NCBI GenBank assembly: GCA_017590115.1
Contig: JAGGNK010003335.1
Coordinates: 14,590,779 to 14,654,778, forward strand
Source: Montifringilla adamsi
Taxonomy: Eukaryota > Chordata > Aves > Passeriformes > Passeridae
DNA: 64,000 bases
Direction: 5' to 3'
Shown: positions 20,676 through 31,327 of the stretch, piece after piece
Position numbering within the stretch: position 1 is the first letter of the stretch
Layout of the letters: each line of letters opens with the position of its first letter
Program-made: the position numbers and the translations under genes
Notes under the pieces: generated by a model
The model's input: only the letters and a program-made list of their open reading frames with translations
The model's database searches: none
What the model was told of the DNA's origin: nothing

Positions 20676-21420
20676 TTCTAATTATGGTGAAATGTCTAAT
20701 GTAGTCCAATAATCCTAATATATTCTAGTAGTCCATTAATGGGTATAATCTTTCATATAGTATAATAATTCCAATAATAATACATTAAATATGTGTAATA
20801 TGTTGTAATAATTCCAATAATGTTGAACCTGATGTATTCTAATAATGATTCCAACAATGCTGAAAATGTTCAACATATTCTAACAAATCTAATGTAGTGT
20901 AATATTAGTTTAAATAATGGCAAATATGTCTAATATAGCATAATGATGCAAATAAAGTTGAAAATGTCTAATGCAGTCTAATAATTCTACTATAATTCAA
21001 ATCATTGTGAAAATGTATAATATTCTAACCATGCTCATCTAGTTTAATAATAATTCCAATAATGTTAAATATGCCTAACAATTCCAGTATCTTCTAATAA
21101 TTTCAACAATGTGGAAAATTATTAATTATATTATAGTAATCCTAACAATTATCCATTAATGTGGAAGCTGATATACTATTATAATTCTAATTGCAATAAT
21201 GTTGAAGATCTCTAATATATTCTAATAATAATTTAAATAAGTTTGATGTTGAATATATTCTATAATTCGAATAATATGGAATACGTCTAATATAGTCTAA
21301 TAATTATAGACTCTATTAATAATTCCAGTAATATTGAAATATCTAATATAATCTAATAGTAATTTCAGTTACGTGGTAGGTGTCTCATACATTCTAATAA
21401 TAATTCCAATATTGTTTACG
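20676..21420. repeat. Degenerate AT-rich tandem array (about 40-bp unit)
   Basis: Phrases such as AATAATTCCAATAATGTTGAA, each less than perfect, recur with TCTAATATATTCTAATAAT across about 745 bp. By eye the unit is roughly 40 bp, about 18 diverged copies. Examples of near-matching phrases occur around 20790-20830, 21040-21070, 21190-21225 and 21390-21415. Confidence 0.8.
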
Positions 21421-21536
21421 ATGCTCATTGCGGGGCGGGGAGAGAGGAGGGGTGTGGTGGAATATTTAACCTTTAAAAGCATTTTCCAGCGCTAACTCTT
21501 CCATAATTCCACGATTTTCTGCTTCAGACACTTCGG

Positions 21537-21620
21537 CGGAGCTCCACAATCGCCACACAAAAGCGGGTTTTTCCTCACACCATTATTTTCCACCGGAGCT
21601 CCACAATCGCCACACAAAAG
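21537..21620. repeat. 57-bp tandem repeat running into the gap
   Basis: CGGAGCTCCACAATCGCCAC and the bases after it (through ACACAAAAG) start at 21537 and again at 21594, an exact-looking 57-bp period. The second copy is cut off by the N run after 27 bp. The missing sequence may therefore be more copies of this unit. The period is 19 codons and the minus strand has no stop through it, a consequence of unit length rather than evidence of coding. Confidence 0.85.
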
Positions 21621-21864
21621 NNNNNNNNNNNNNNNNNNNNNNNNNNNNNNNNNNNNNNNNNNNNNNNNNNNNNNNNNNNNNNNNNNNNNNNNNNNNNNNN
21701 NNNNNNNNNNNNNNNNNNNNNNNNNNNNNNNNNNNNNNNNNNNNNNNNNNNNNNNNNNNNNNNNNNNNNNNNNNNNNNNNNNNNNNNNNNNNNNNNNNNN
21801 NNNNNNNNNNNNNNNNNNNNNNNNNNNNNNNNNNNNNNNNNNNNNNNNNNNNNNNNNNNNNNNN
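21621..21864. other. Assembly gap (244 N)
   Basis: A run of 244 N between the 57-bp repeat and the UQCRQ promoter. Any frame reported across it is meaningless. Confidence 1.
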
Positions 21865-21979
21865 CTTCCCTCAGGGCAGGACCCGTTCATGGCGCCCATC
21901 ATTTATTACAAGTCGCCTGTTAAAACACACACTTTAGTATAACTGTGATTTACCACACGCATATTTCATCGCCTCTACC

Positions 21980-22087
21980 GTTTATTACAAACGGAAAGCG
22001 CAGCTCGCGGTGCCCCGGAAGGCCTCGCCGAGGCAGTTCCGGGGCGGGCGGCGGCCATTGCGCGGTGACCGAGGGGACACCGCGGCC
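21980..22087 (+). promoter_or_regulatory. UQCRQ: UQCRQ CpG-rich, TATA-less promoter and 5'UTR
   Basis: A GC- and CpG-rich stretch (GGGGCGGGCGGCGGCCATTG, GCGCGGTGACCG) leads straight into the UQCRQ ATG, with no TATA box, as usual for a housekeeping mitochondrial gene. GGCGGCCATTG resembles a YY1 or NRF-type site. Confidence 0.55.
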
Positions 22088-22828
22088 ATGGGGAAGCACT
22101 TCGGGAACCTGGCGCGGGTGCGCCATGTCATCTCCTACAGCCTGTCGCCCTTCGAGCAGCAAGCCTTCCCCAATGTCTTGTCCCACGGCGTCCCCAACGT
22201 GGGCCGCCGCTTCGCCTCCCAGGTGTTGAAGGTGGTGCCCCGTGAGTACAGGGGGTTTCCTCTTTTTTGTACCCCTTTCGTAGTGTAAGTTTGGGCAGGG
22301 GGAAGCACTGGGGCAGGGTGGGGGTTGTGGGATGTTGTCGTGTCGCAGGAGGTAGGTGCTGAGCGCGGTGCGGTGTCCCCTCACTGCGGTGTCCCCATAT
22401 TGTGAATATTCCATTCTCCCAGCGTCCCCGTGTTGCGAAATCCCCTTATTCCAGTGTCCCCGTGTGGTGAAACCCCCTTATTCCAGTGTCCCGGTGTGGT
22501 GAAACCCCCTTATTCCAGTGTCCCCTCCCTGCGGTGTCCTTTTGTAGGTGTCCAGTCACTGCATCGTATGCCACTTTATTGTGAGTGCCCCTTAGTGCAG
22601 TGTCCCCTCACTGCATTATTCCCTTAGAGCAGCGTTCCCTCATTCCACTGTCCCTTTATGGAGAGCGTCCCTTTCTAGCAGTGTCCCCTCATTGTGGTGT
22701 CCCCTGACCGTGGCTGTCCTCTGTCCCTGCCAGCTCTAGCCCTCGGTTACCTCATTTATTCCTGGGGCACGCAGGAGTTTGAGCGGCTCAAGAGGAAGAA
22801 CCCGGCTGACTACGAGCACGACCAGTGA
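22088..22828 (+). CDS. UQCRQ: UQCRQ, cytochrome b-c1 complex subunit 8 (QP-C), 2 exons
   Basis: Exons 22088-22241 and 22734-22828 join in phase 1; total 249 nt, 82 aa, the same length as human. The protein opens [20 protein letters not shown], continues [10 protein letters not shown], and has one membrane segment (about 50-63, [14 protein letters not shown]) followed by a charged tail [16 protein letters not shown]. It is a small inner-membrane subunit of respiratory complex III that packs against cytochrome b near the ubiquinone site, and it has no cleaved presequence. An in-frame ATG exists upstream at 22010, but the conserved MG start at 22088 is preferred. The intron is filled with a GTGTCCC-type repeat. 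Confidence 0.95.
22370..22730. repeat. Minisatellite filling most of the UQCRQ intron
   Basis: The core at about 22430-22530 has nearly exact copies of a 32-bp unit (CTTATTCCAGTGTCCC then GTGTGGTGAAACCCC). Looser GTGTCCC(CTCACTG) repeats extend on both sides to the exon-2 acceptor. The polypyrimidine tract of the acceptor (CCTCTGTCCCTGCCAG) seems to grow out of the array. Confidence 0.85.
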
Positions 22829-22944
22829 CCAGGAGCAGTGACCAGTGACCACGAGCAGTGCCCACGTGGCTCCGGAGCTCCCCGGGGACCTGCTGTGCTT
22901 GTTCCCATGGCCGGAGGGGATTAACAGGGAGATAAGCCTTGGCT

Positions 22945-22950
22945 AATAAA
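22945..22950 (+). promoter_or_regulatory. UQCRQ: UQCRQ polyadenylation signal
   Basis: AATAAA 117 nt past the stop codon, giving a compact 3'UTR. Confidence 0.75.
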
Positions 22951-23334
22951 CTGTAACTTTGCCCCATGACTCTGTGTGAAATCCGTGTCTTGAGCTGTTT
23001 GAGGTGAGGAGCATCAAATCCCTTGTCTGGTTCTCTCTGTACAGGCAGATAATCAGGCTGAAGTTCCATGTGCTCGGATGTTTTATCTTAGAGCACTTCC
23101 AGCCTTCGTAATTCCTGTTTCTTTGAAATATTCCTCAGTATAAAGTGCAGCAAGGGCTGTTTTGGAATTGTTCCTTGTCCCCTTTATTTTTCCCATCACT
23201 GCCTGGCTGCTGCTTTTCCTTCAGCCTTGAGATCTGTGAATAACAAACACTCCCTGGTTTGGTATTGATTAAAGCTGGATGGGCTGGCTGGTGGCTTGGG
23301 ATTTGGGATGGACCCTGACCTCTGGCTGGAGGCT

Positions 23335-23591
23335 CGCTCTTCACGGGAGCCCCGGGCAAAAGATGAAGGGGAACAGGTACAGGCTGCACCAGGAGAGGTT
23401 TCATCTCTGTGTAACAAAGGAATTTTTTCCAGTGAGAACAATCTGTCCCTGGAACAGCCTGGGGGTTTCAGGAGGTGACTGGACAGGGTGCCAGGTAACC
23501 TCCTCTGGGCTCCCTTCCCACAAATGCCTGCACCAGCTGATCTGCCAAGGTCCCTTCCAACCTGGGCTGTTCTCTGATCCTGTGATTCTAA
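23335..23591 (+). mobile_element. CR1 LINE 3' fragment, diverged
   Basis: Sense-orientation CR1-like text (CCTGGAACAGCCTGGG, GGTCCCTTCCAACCTGGGCT) ending GATCCTGTGATTCTA, the typical CR1 terminal octamer region. Confidence 0.75.
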
Positions 23592-24312
23592 TTACCTAGT
23601 TATGCTAATGTTAATTGGGTAATTAACTACACCTGTATCTGATCAGTGGTAAGAGGCTGCATCAGAACCTTCTTGAAAACTGCCAGGAGAAGCAAGACTG
23701 TTTAATGCCTGAAGATGATTAAAAAAATCAGCTGCTGGTAATAAAGTTGACACAGGGTGACAAATTCACCTTGTGTCTCTGAGTATAGAAACACCTTCAC
23801 TGTTGGAAGCTCAGAACACCTGGCTGGTTCCTTTATCCTAATTTTTTCCTCCCAATGTTCCTCTGACTTGCCTCAAGCTCCCACCCCATGCACAGCAACA
23901 CGTTGGTGTTCCTGCCGTGCTATTCCTGGAGCTGTCCTGGGAGTTTATCTTATCTGCAGGGCAGGAATGACGTTTCCCTGTGTGCTCAGGGCTGAGCTGT
24001 CAGGAAGACAATGATGCTCAAGCTCTCACTTCAGGAAGCTGGGGCGATGCAATTTTTATAGCTCAGTGCTGGAGTATTTTGGGGATCAGAGCACGTGAGA
24101 CTGAGCTCAGCCTCTTGTGTTTCCTCCAAGCACTGCCTGAGGTTGGCACAAGTAGCAATAAAATCAATCAGCCAGTGCTCCCAAGTTGTCCCCAAAATAT
24201 TCCGTGCTTAGCTGCATTTTGGGTCACTGGTATTTTCTAGGCAGCTTAAGCAAGCGGGGGACAACAAACTGGCTGCTGTGGCTGTGAGCTGGCAGAGATG
24301 TACAGAGGCAGA
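23592..24312. other. Intergenic, no gene recognised
   Basis: No exon, RNA gene or repeat was recognised between two CR1 copies. Confidence 0.5.
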
Positions 24313-24510
24313 TTTATCTCAGAAGAGACCTCAAAGCCCATCCAGTGCCATCCCTTTCACTGTCCCAGGCTGCTCCAAGCCCTGTCTAGCCTGGCCTTGG
24401 ACACTGCCAGGGATCCAGGGGCAGCCACAGCTTCTCTGGGAAATGTGTGTCAGGGCCTCAGAGGGAACAATTCCCAATATCCCATCTCACCCTGCCCCTG
24501 GCAGTTTGAG
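24313..24510 (-). mobile_element. CR1 LINE 3' fragment
   Basis: Antisense CR1: GACCTCAAAGCCCATCCAGT, then CTGCCAGGGATCCAGGGGCA, then CAGGGCCTCAGAGGGAACAA, reading out of the 3' half of the element. Confidence 0.8.
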
Positions 24511-26890
24511 TGTCTGTCACTGTGTGCCTGTATAACAGCCCCCGTCCCTGAGATGCTTCATTCAGAACGCGGTGTCCTCAGTGACCGCCCCCGTGCAGCT
24601 GTGCCTCAGCAGCTCTGTCACCGAGCGCTGTCCCAGCGGCTGCCCGGGGCTCTCACGAGGTCCCTGCTCCTGCTCGCACACGGCTGAACTGTGCCTGGCC
24701 CAGGGGCCAGACTAACGCAAACAGAGGGGCAGCGGCACCGCGGCCACGGTCAGCGCCGAGGGACAGGGTCAGCACCGAGCTGCTCCAGCCTGTTGCTACC
24801 CTGCCCAGCCTCCCCTGCCCCTGCCCCATCCTGACCTTGCCCAGCCATCCCAAACTTTCCCAGCCATCCCAACCCTGCCCTGCCATCCTGTGACTCTGCC
24901 CATGGGCATTTCAGAATCTGAACAAGGTGCTTGAGAAGTTTTCACTCATTTATTTCTGTTCTCCTTTGGGCAATTATTAGAAGTGGCAACAGAGCAACAC
25001 TTTATGTTTCTTTTCTCACATCTCTGCTGTGGTGTCTTACTGGCCTGTGGGAATTGAGGGCATGGAAAGGACCAGCTCAGTTACATTCTTTTTTCCCCCC
25101 AGTTTCTTGCACAGAGCAGTTTGCTGCCTGACAGGGACAGTCTGATGCTATTAGTGACCCAGAGGGACAGACAACAATTCTGATCTATCATCACAAAGTA
25201 CCAGCCTTCCCCAGCCAAAAAAGCTGAGAGATGATGACTTACAGAGGGCTCTGCTGCTCTTCCAGACCCTGTGCTTCATGGAAGTAGTCAGGGCTCCTGC
25301 TGCTTGTCCTCCTTTGTGTTCTACACTCGTGCCTGATGGAAACAGCAGAAATTAGAACTCAGTTACATGAAAAGGAAGGACTCCAAGGGAAAAACAACAG
25401 AGAAAGTCCCACCCAAATATAAAATAAACTTTCTACATTCAGCTACTTGTCTGCCATGATTTACTGTCCCATTTCCTTCCCTTCTTAAGATCCAAGAAGG
25501 TGAAATAATGAAAATTTTGCTTCCTCCTCTCAGAGAAGCAAAACAAGTAGGGCAGAGGAAGGTGTGTAAGAACCATCCTATGATGGGAATGATCAAATAG
25601 TGTTGTACACTGTGCTGGGAAGGTTTTTCTTTTCATCCCAGGGAAATTTGGGCTAAGGGGTAATCATCTGACATCGCTGCATTATCTTAATCTAAGTCAC
25701 TTGCCCTCCACGCTGGCACTTGTGCCTTCACATTAAGCAATCAGAGAAACAGAGCCTGTGACATCCAGATCTGTATTTACAATTTAGCTAAAACAGTTCA
25801 TTATACACTTACTACTTTATAAAGTAATTTAGTAAAGTAATTATATAGTAATTTAATAAAGTAATCATATTTACTTGAATTCAAACAGTGCGTTCCAAAA
25901 CCTGCACACAGTGACACAGGCTGGAATTCTCTACATCACTCTGCAATCTCAGATGTCTTGACCTGACAGACGTGGGTGCCAGACAGAACCAGAGCGTGCT
26001 TTGGGTTAAAGTTTCCCCACCTTCCCCACCTTCACTAGCCCAAGTTGCTCCAAGCCCCATCCAGCAAGATCCACAAGATCCCCCAGGTGAGGAGCCACGA
26101 GACTGGGACAAGCACAAGTGTGTAGGCAGAGGGGAGAGGAGATGAGAGGTACCAGCTGTGCTCACACCTGTCTCTGCTGCTGCAACCTCACTCCACAATG
26201 GAAAAACTGAATTTTCCTCTCCGTGCCAATGAGCCCCTCCACCCCCATGGGAGCTGCCGGCACTTTTGGAAGCCTGATGGTGAGTGACACAGCTCGGGGC
26301 AGAGATGGCTCATCCATGAAACCACAGTCTGCACATGGAGCTCCTCAGCTCCAGACAAGCCCTGAGCAGCCTCTTCCATTATCTACCCAGAGATGATTAT
26401 GTCTGACACCTTGGGATTCCTGGGGGAAGAGCTCTGTGAGTTATCACACATTTTGCATTCCCAAGCCCAACTGGAAAATGTTACACCTGCTTTTTGAGCA
26501 CTGTGTGCCTGGAAATAAAGGTCAAGCAACTTCCTTATGGTTCTTTCATGTACCAACAGTGAGAAACAAATCAAATGCACAATTCTCTGCTCCAAATCAG
26601 CTTGGCAAGACAACCCTTACCCCTGGTTGGCCAGCTCAGAGCTACAGAAGTTAAATTAGGCTTTTGATCTTGACCACAATAATTTGGGCCACCCCCCCTT
26701 TTGCTTACAAATAGACCATGGAGTTCTGGTAACATCTTAGGAGGGCTTTAAAAAAAGGAACAGCTGGCACAAGGGGTCAGCACAACTGACCAGACAAAGT
26801 ACAAGTGGAAGGGGAGTAAATCATTAGCTCGAGTCAGGCCTTGAACCAGATCACTGCAGGAGATGTAGACTTAGCAATTCCCTCTTGCTC
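24511..26890. other. Intergenic between UQCRQ and LEAP2
   Basis: No coding exon is supported. There is a GC-richer patch at about 24560-24790, a CCCAGCCATCC-type low-complexity run at 24795-24895, and an AT-rich tandem-like stretch at 25800-25870 (AAAGTAATTTAGT, AAAGTAATTATATAGTAATTT). Confidence 0.5.
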
Positions 26891-26895
26891 CAAAG

Positions 26896-26958
26896 CGAAC
26901 TTTGCTCCTGTAATAACGGGCAGCTGATGCAACGATAAGAGAATGAAGTCTATAAAAA
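26896..26958 (+). promoter_or_regulatory. LEAP2: LEAP2 promoter: TATA box and HNF4-like site
   Basis: TCTATAAAAA at 26949-26958 lies about 90 bp before the LEAP2 ATG. The minus strand at 26904-26896 reads CAAAGTTCG, one base from the HNF4 core CAAAGTYCA, which would suit liver and gut expression. The HNF4 reading is inference. Confidence 0.5.
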
Positions 26959-27046
26959 TGTAGCTGACAGCCTGGGGAGTCCTGACTGGAGCTCTTTGTG
27001 CCTCCTCTGCCCACGGCTGCTCCAAGGGACAGCTCCCGCTAGGAAG

Positions 27047-28661
27047 ATGCACTGGTGGAAAGTGATGGCAGCCCTTCTGCTCTGCTCACTGCTGCTCAGC
27101 CAGGTAAACTGAGACCGTACTGAAATAAACTATTTAAAGGGCTAATTCAAAGCTGTTATGATTTGGATGGAAAACTGGCAGGAGCTAAGACATGACAGCA
27201 GGGCTTTTTAGAGGATTCAACATCATAGAAATGTAGAATTACTGCCTAGTGAATACTGGGCTGCTCTGAGCCACAGCGCAGCCAGTGATTCTGCCTTCAC
27301 TCCCAAGAAGATGAAAACCATCATTAATTTGGGTAGATATTTCTCTGGGGTCAGGCTGCAAACCGTGCTTTACCCAGAGGGTCTGCAATCTGAAAACCAG
27401 AAAGATTTCAAGCGCTTCACTTAAAATGAAGACTGTTGAGCTCAGCAGCAGAACAAGGGAGCGCTGCAGCTGCCACGTGCGCTGACGGTCACCCTGCTCC
27501 GTTTCAGAGCCACGGCGTGTCCCTGTCCCCGCGGCAGCCCCAGGCCCAGCCCCGCAGCCCCCGGCAGCGGCGGATGACGCCCTTCTGGAGAGGAGTGTCC
27601 CTGAGACCCATCGGAGCCTCGTGCAGGGACAACAGCGAGTGCCTCACCATGCTCTGCAGGTAAGCACGCTGCAACTTCCCACCTGGGCTCCTCCACGTGG
27701 GATCCAGAGGTCACTCTGTGCATAAAAAAAGATACCAGGAATAGGGATGGGGAAACAGAGTCAGACTCTTTAGTAAGCAGAACAAACAGAGCAGAGTCCA
27801 GGTCTCCCGAGCGCCAGCCCCAGTCCTTTCACTGCAACCCCAAATAACCTGGCTGGGCAAAGAGAACAGAGGGCTCCAGACAGCTTTTAGGCAATTTATA
27901 GACCTTTTAGGCAATTTATAGACCTTTTAGGCAATTTACAGACCTTCCCATTAATCCTCCCTTCTAAAGCATGTACTAAGGAAAAGTGAAAAAGCCTGTA
28001 TTGATATCTTACCCTAAATTAATCACTTTAAGGTGATTACTTAAGCTCATAGTATAAAAAGCAACTACAACATCAAAAGCTATTTTGTTCTCATTAGGCA
28101 TGAGCAAATTGTCCAGCTACATATAAATTGATTAGTTAAAATTTTTACTTAATGACTGAAAGGTGATTTTGTATGGCACCTGCTGTACACACACACCAGA
28201 CTCAGAGACAAGATAATAGAAAATAGCCATTTTCTACTATAGGTAAACAGCAGTAACAGATAAGTACATCCTATTGTTAATGAATATTATATACTATACA
28301 TAGTATAGTATACATAATATATAATAATGGAGATAATATACTAGATGTATATCCCATTATCAACAGATATTATTACAAATAAGCTTATTTTGTATTATAA
28401 ATTATCAGGATAAGTAAGTAAATAGGACAGGGTGGGGTGCTATGCTATGTTTGGAATTCTGATGGAAAGCAAAGACCAAAAAATGAATTAAGACTGAGTA
28501 GCTGAGGGGAGCACAGAGTGCCTGAAGGCAGCACTGCTGGCACAGAGATGTACCTGGCAGCCCTGGCTGAGCCTGGCAGGGCAGCCCCAGCCCTCAGTGC
28601 CTCATGATGGTTTTTCCTCCCCAGGAAGAACCGCTGCCTCCTCTCCACTGCCTCAGCGTGA
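27047..28661 (+). CDS. LEAP2: LEAP2, liver-expressed antimicrobial peptide 2 / ghrelin-receptor antagonist, 3 exons
   Basis: Exons 27047-27103, 27508-27659 and 28625-28661; total 246 nt, 81-aa precursor. Order: signal peptide (about 1-22), a short Pro/Arg-rich propeptide, a furin-type site RQRR at 38-41, and a 40-residue mature peptide beginning [17 protein letters not shown]. The four mature cysteines fall at 17, 23, 28 and 33, the known spacing for the 17-28 and 23-33 disulfides. LEAP2 is secreted by liver and small intestine, shows antimicrobial activity in vitro, and blocks the ghrelin receptor GHSR through its N-terminal part, which is intact here. The exon plan matches mammals. AFF4 lies convergent, downstream, as in human. 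Confidence 0.95.
27884..27943. repeat. 20-bp tandem repeat, 3 copies, in LEAP2 intron 2
   Basis: The unit CTTTTAGGCAATTTATAGAC occurs three times without spacing (27884, 27904, 27924). Only the third copy has a change (TTTACAG for TTTATAG). Confidence 0.9.
28250..28400. repeat. AT-rich low-complexity stretch in LEAP2 intron 2
   Basis: TATA-type simple sequence (ATATACTATACATAGTATAG and similar) forming partial palindromes. Confidence 0.6.
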
Positions 28662-28863
28662 GCTGGCACCAAGCACAGCCTGCACTGTTACTGCTGACCA
28701 TGCTCCACACACTTGGGATGTATTTATTGACTGCTCGGGAGCTGCAAGGGCCTCCAGCAAGCAGAGTATTTAATATTTCCGTCACATGTGCTGATGAAAG
28801 GACTTCAAGGAGCTCGAGAGCATCTCCTCCCCAGCCACGCCTCTGGAGGCTCTGGCCAAGCTC

Positions 28864-28869
28864 AATAAA
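28864..28869 (+). promoter_or_regulatory. LEAP2: LEAP2 polyadenylation signal
   Basis: AATAAA about 200 nt past the LEAP2 stop, followed by a T-rich stretch at 28895-28905. Confidence 0.75.
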
Positions 28870-28889
28870 AGGGCTCTGCATCTCCTCCT

Positions 28890-29540
28890 CGTTTGGTTTT
28901 TTTGTAATGTTTCCTATTATTTATTTGAAGGTGTGAATTAAAAATATATATTCAGCAAAGCAGCTTGGTTTTCCTTGTATCTTGAGCAAAGTGGATGGTG
29001 AGCACAGGGCCGGGGCTCAGTTCCAGCCAGACTTTGGACATTTATCCTTCCCCCTGGCAAGAGCACAAAGTAGATCAGGCCCCATCCCCTCCCAATCTAG
29101 CTCTTATCAGCCCTCTGATAAAGGCCTGTTGGAAAGAGAGAGCCAAACTGATAATCCTGATAGCAATTCCAATATCCCAAATATATCCAGCAATAAGTGC
29201 AATGAGAGCTATTTACTTTTAATTATTTCTAATCAAATTTACTTAAATACATGTCCTAGACTGACTTTTGACACTGACCTTCCCTCCTGTCTTAAAATGA
29301 ATTGATCAAAATGCTGTTTTGATGTGTTGGATGTTGACTTGGAGGCTGAAAGACAAAAAAGAAAAATATCAACAAGTCTGGACACACACATGGGATGCTA
29401 CTTTTCTTTTGTTTCACAGAGCAATAGGAACAAGGAAAGAAAATTCTGCCTAAAAATGCACTTCCAGGGAGGAAAAGGCCCCACAAAACAGATACAAGCA
29501 CAGGGGGTTGGAAGTTTAATACAGAAAATCTATTTGATAT
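28890..29540. other. Intergenic between convergent LEAP2 and AFF4
   Basis: AT-rich, no exon recognised. The AFF4 transcript probably ends near 29541. Confidence 0.45.
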
Positions 29541-30375
29541 TTATTAAACTTAGTTTCTCCAGTTACAGTTTTGCATTGTACAAAGCATTTTAATGACACA
29601 GTAGTTAAAAAGATCTTTACAAATTGAAATGTGATACCCTTTTCTCCAAATATTTTAATTGCCATAAATTTGTTTAAAAATACACATTAAACGCATGTTT
29701 CAGACACTAAACTTTCTATAATCTCAATACCACAAAATACATAGAATATACTATACAGATGTGGAAAAAATCTAGTTAGTATATAATACTTTGCTCACCA
29801 TTAACAGCTTTATTACGTGAAATGCACATACTGACTTAGAAATCCTAATTTTGAGCCCCAAAGTACCCTTTGAAATTTCAAATGTATTGCAACAAATAAA
29901 ATCACAGTTTGTTTCTATTTTTTCTGGTTTTGGTTGAAGACAGATGCCCAAATCTTTTGATAGAAAACAAAATGTAACACATGGACTTGTCATGTACAAA
30001 GCATAAAACAGAGACATCCCATTAGTTACTAATAGTACCTTTCTGTAGGATTAATCAGGGCTTCATTTATAAGTGACAGGTTAAAAGTTACCTCCCCTCC
30101 CCAGCCCTCCCCCAAAAGAAAAACCCCTTCTTCACCAAATAATAATTTCAAATAAGATAAAGGATTTTTAATAAATATATAAGCACTTTATCCTCCATAT
30201 ACAAAATTTTTTTAAAACAATTTAAAAGGGGGACCAGATACAAATGTCAGGAACTGTGCTTGGAAAGTCATGCCTGGTCCTTGGAGTAGAGTTTGGGATG
30301 TGGAATGCCAAGGCAGTGCCAGGAGCCGGTGCTGGAACAGGGCTGGGGACTGGAGCCAGGCTGCCCCAGGAAGGG

Positions 30376-30515
30376 GCACACAGCCCAGGGAATTCAGCTC
30401 CAGGTGGGATGAACCAGGGGGAGCACGGCCACAGCAGAGCCCAGCTCACACAGCCCCAGGAATTCAGCTCCAGGTGGGATGAAGCCAGGGGAAGCACGGC
30501 CACAGCACAGCCCAG
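30376..30515. repeat. 70-bp tandem duplication in the AFF4 3'UTR region
   Basis: AATTCAGCTCCAGGTGGGAT occurs at 30391 and 30461, with matching flanks (GAGCACGGCCACAGCA versus AAGCACGGCCACAGCA). The period is 70 bp, two copies. Confidence 0.88.
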
Positions 30516-31307
30516 CTCCCTGCGAGCTGCCTCGGCAGCTGGAGCTGCTCCCCTGCAGCCAGGGCTGAGCCCAGCCCGGGACCCCTTCCCTCCCCAGGGG
30601 CAGCCCAGCCCCAAAGCCTCGGACACAGCAGGAGTCACTGGCACCTCCTGCTCGGGAAGGCCCCTCCTGAACAGCTCTGCATCTGGGTGAGTTGGTGAGC
30701 AAAGCTCTGGCTCCTCTCTGTCCCTCAGGATGCCCAGCACTGACCTCGCTGCTCGGGAACAGGAGTTTTCCAGAACACTGACACAGCACAGGGAGAAGGT
30801 TCAACCCTGACCCAAGGATTTGTCGTGAAGGTAAGAATTTGGAAGTTGTTTACTCCCCAATGGGTAATTCAAACTTGACTTGCTCAGGCCCTTGTGGATC
30901 TGCCTCAATGGAAACACTGCAGTGACAGCAAAGATCTGTTCAGAAAATGACATTAAATACAGCAAAGGTAGTTTCTCTCTCTCTCCAGCAGTTTGCCTTT
31001 TGGGCAAACTCCATAATTCTCTGCCTACGGCTTTATTTTACTTGCCCCAGGCAAGTGCTACATCATTCCCATAAATTCTGACTCTCTGTGTGTTGGGGCC
31101 ATTCATAAATACATTTCAGGGCATTTTTTGTTACCACAGCAATCAAGCCTCAGCAATCTAAAGGAATATACATTGCACTCCTGGATAATATGCAATATTT
31201 ATCACCAATAAGATGGTGACTCAGCACTCAATAAATAATATATCAATATAGTCAGTTGCACCATAATCTAAAAACAAGTATAACATATACTTTGGACAGA
31301 CTGAGTC

Positions 31308-31327
31308 ATATATATATACATATATAT
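31308..31327. repeat. TA microsatellite
   Basis: Interrupted (TA)n run with ATACA in the middle. Confidence 0.8.

Noticed and set aside
21492..21902. 136-codon minus-strand frame spanning the gap
   Set aside because: Most of it is N; the rest is the 57-bp repeat, whose length divisible by three keeps the frame open.
22010..22087. Earlier in-frame ATG for UQCRQ
   Set aside because: Human UQCRQ starts at the conserved MG..FGNL; the 26 extra codons look like CpG-island 5'UTR.
24795..24895. CCCAGCCATCC-type repeats read as a Trp/Gly-rich peptide on the minus strand
   Set aside because: Low-complexity DNA; no regular period long enough to name, no sign of coding.
26030..26100. Possible CR1 scrap (GTTGCTCCAAGCCCCATCCA)
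   Set aside because: Only about 25 bp resemble CR1; flanks do not.
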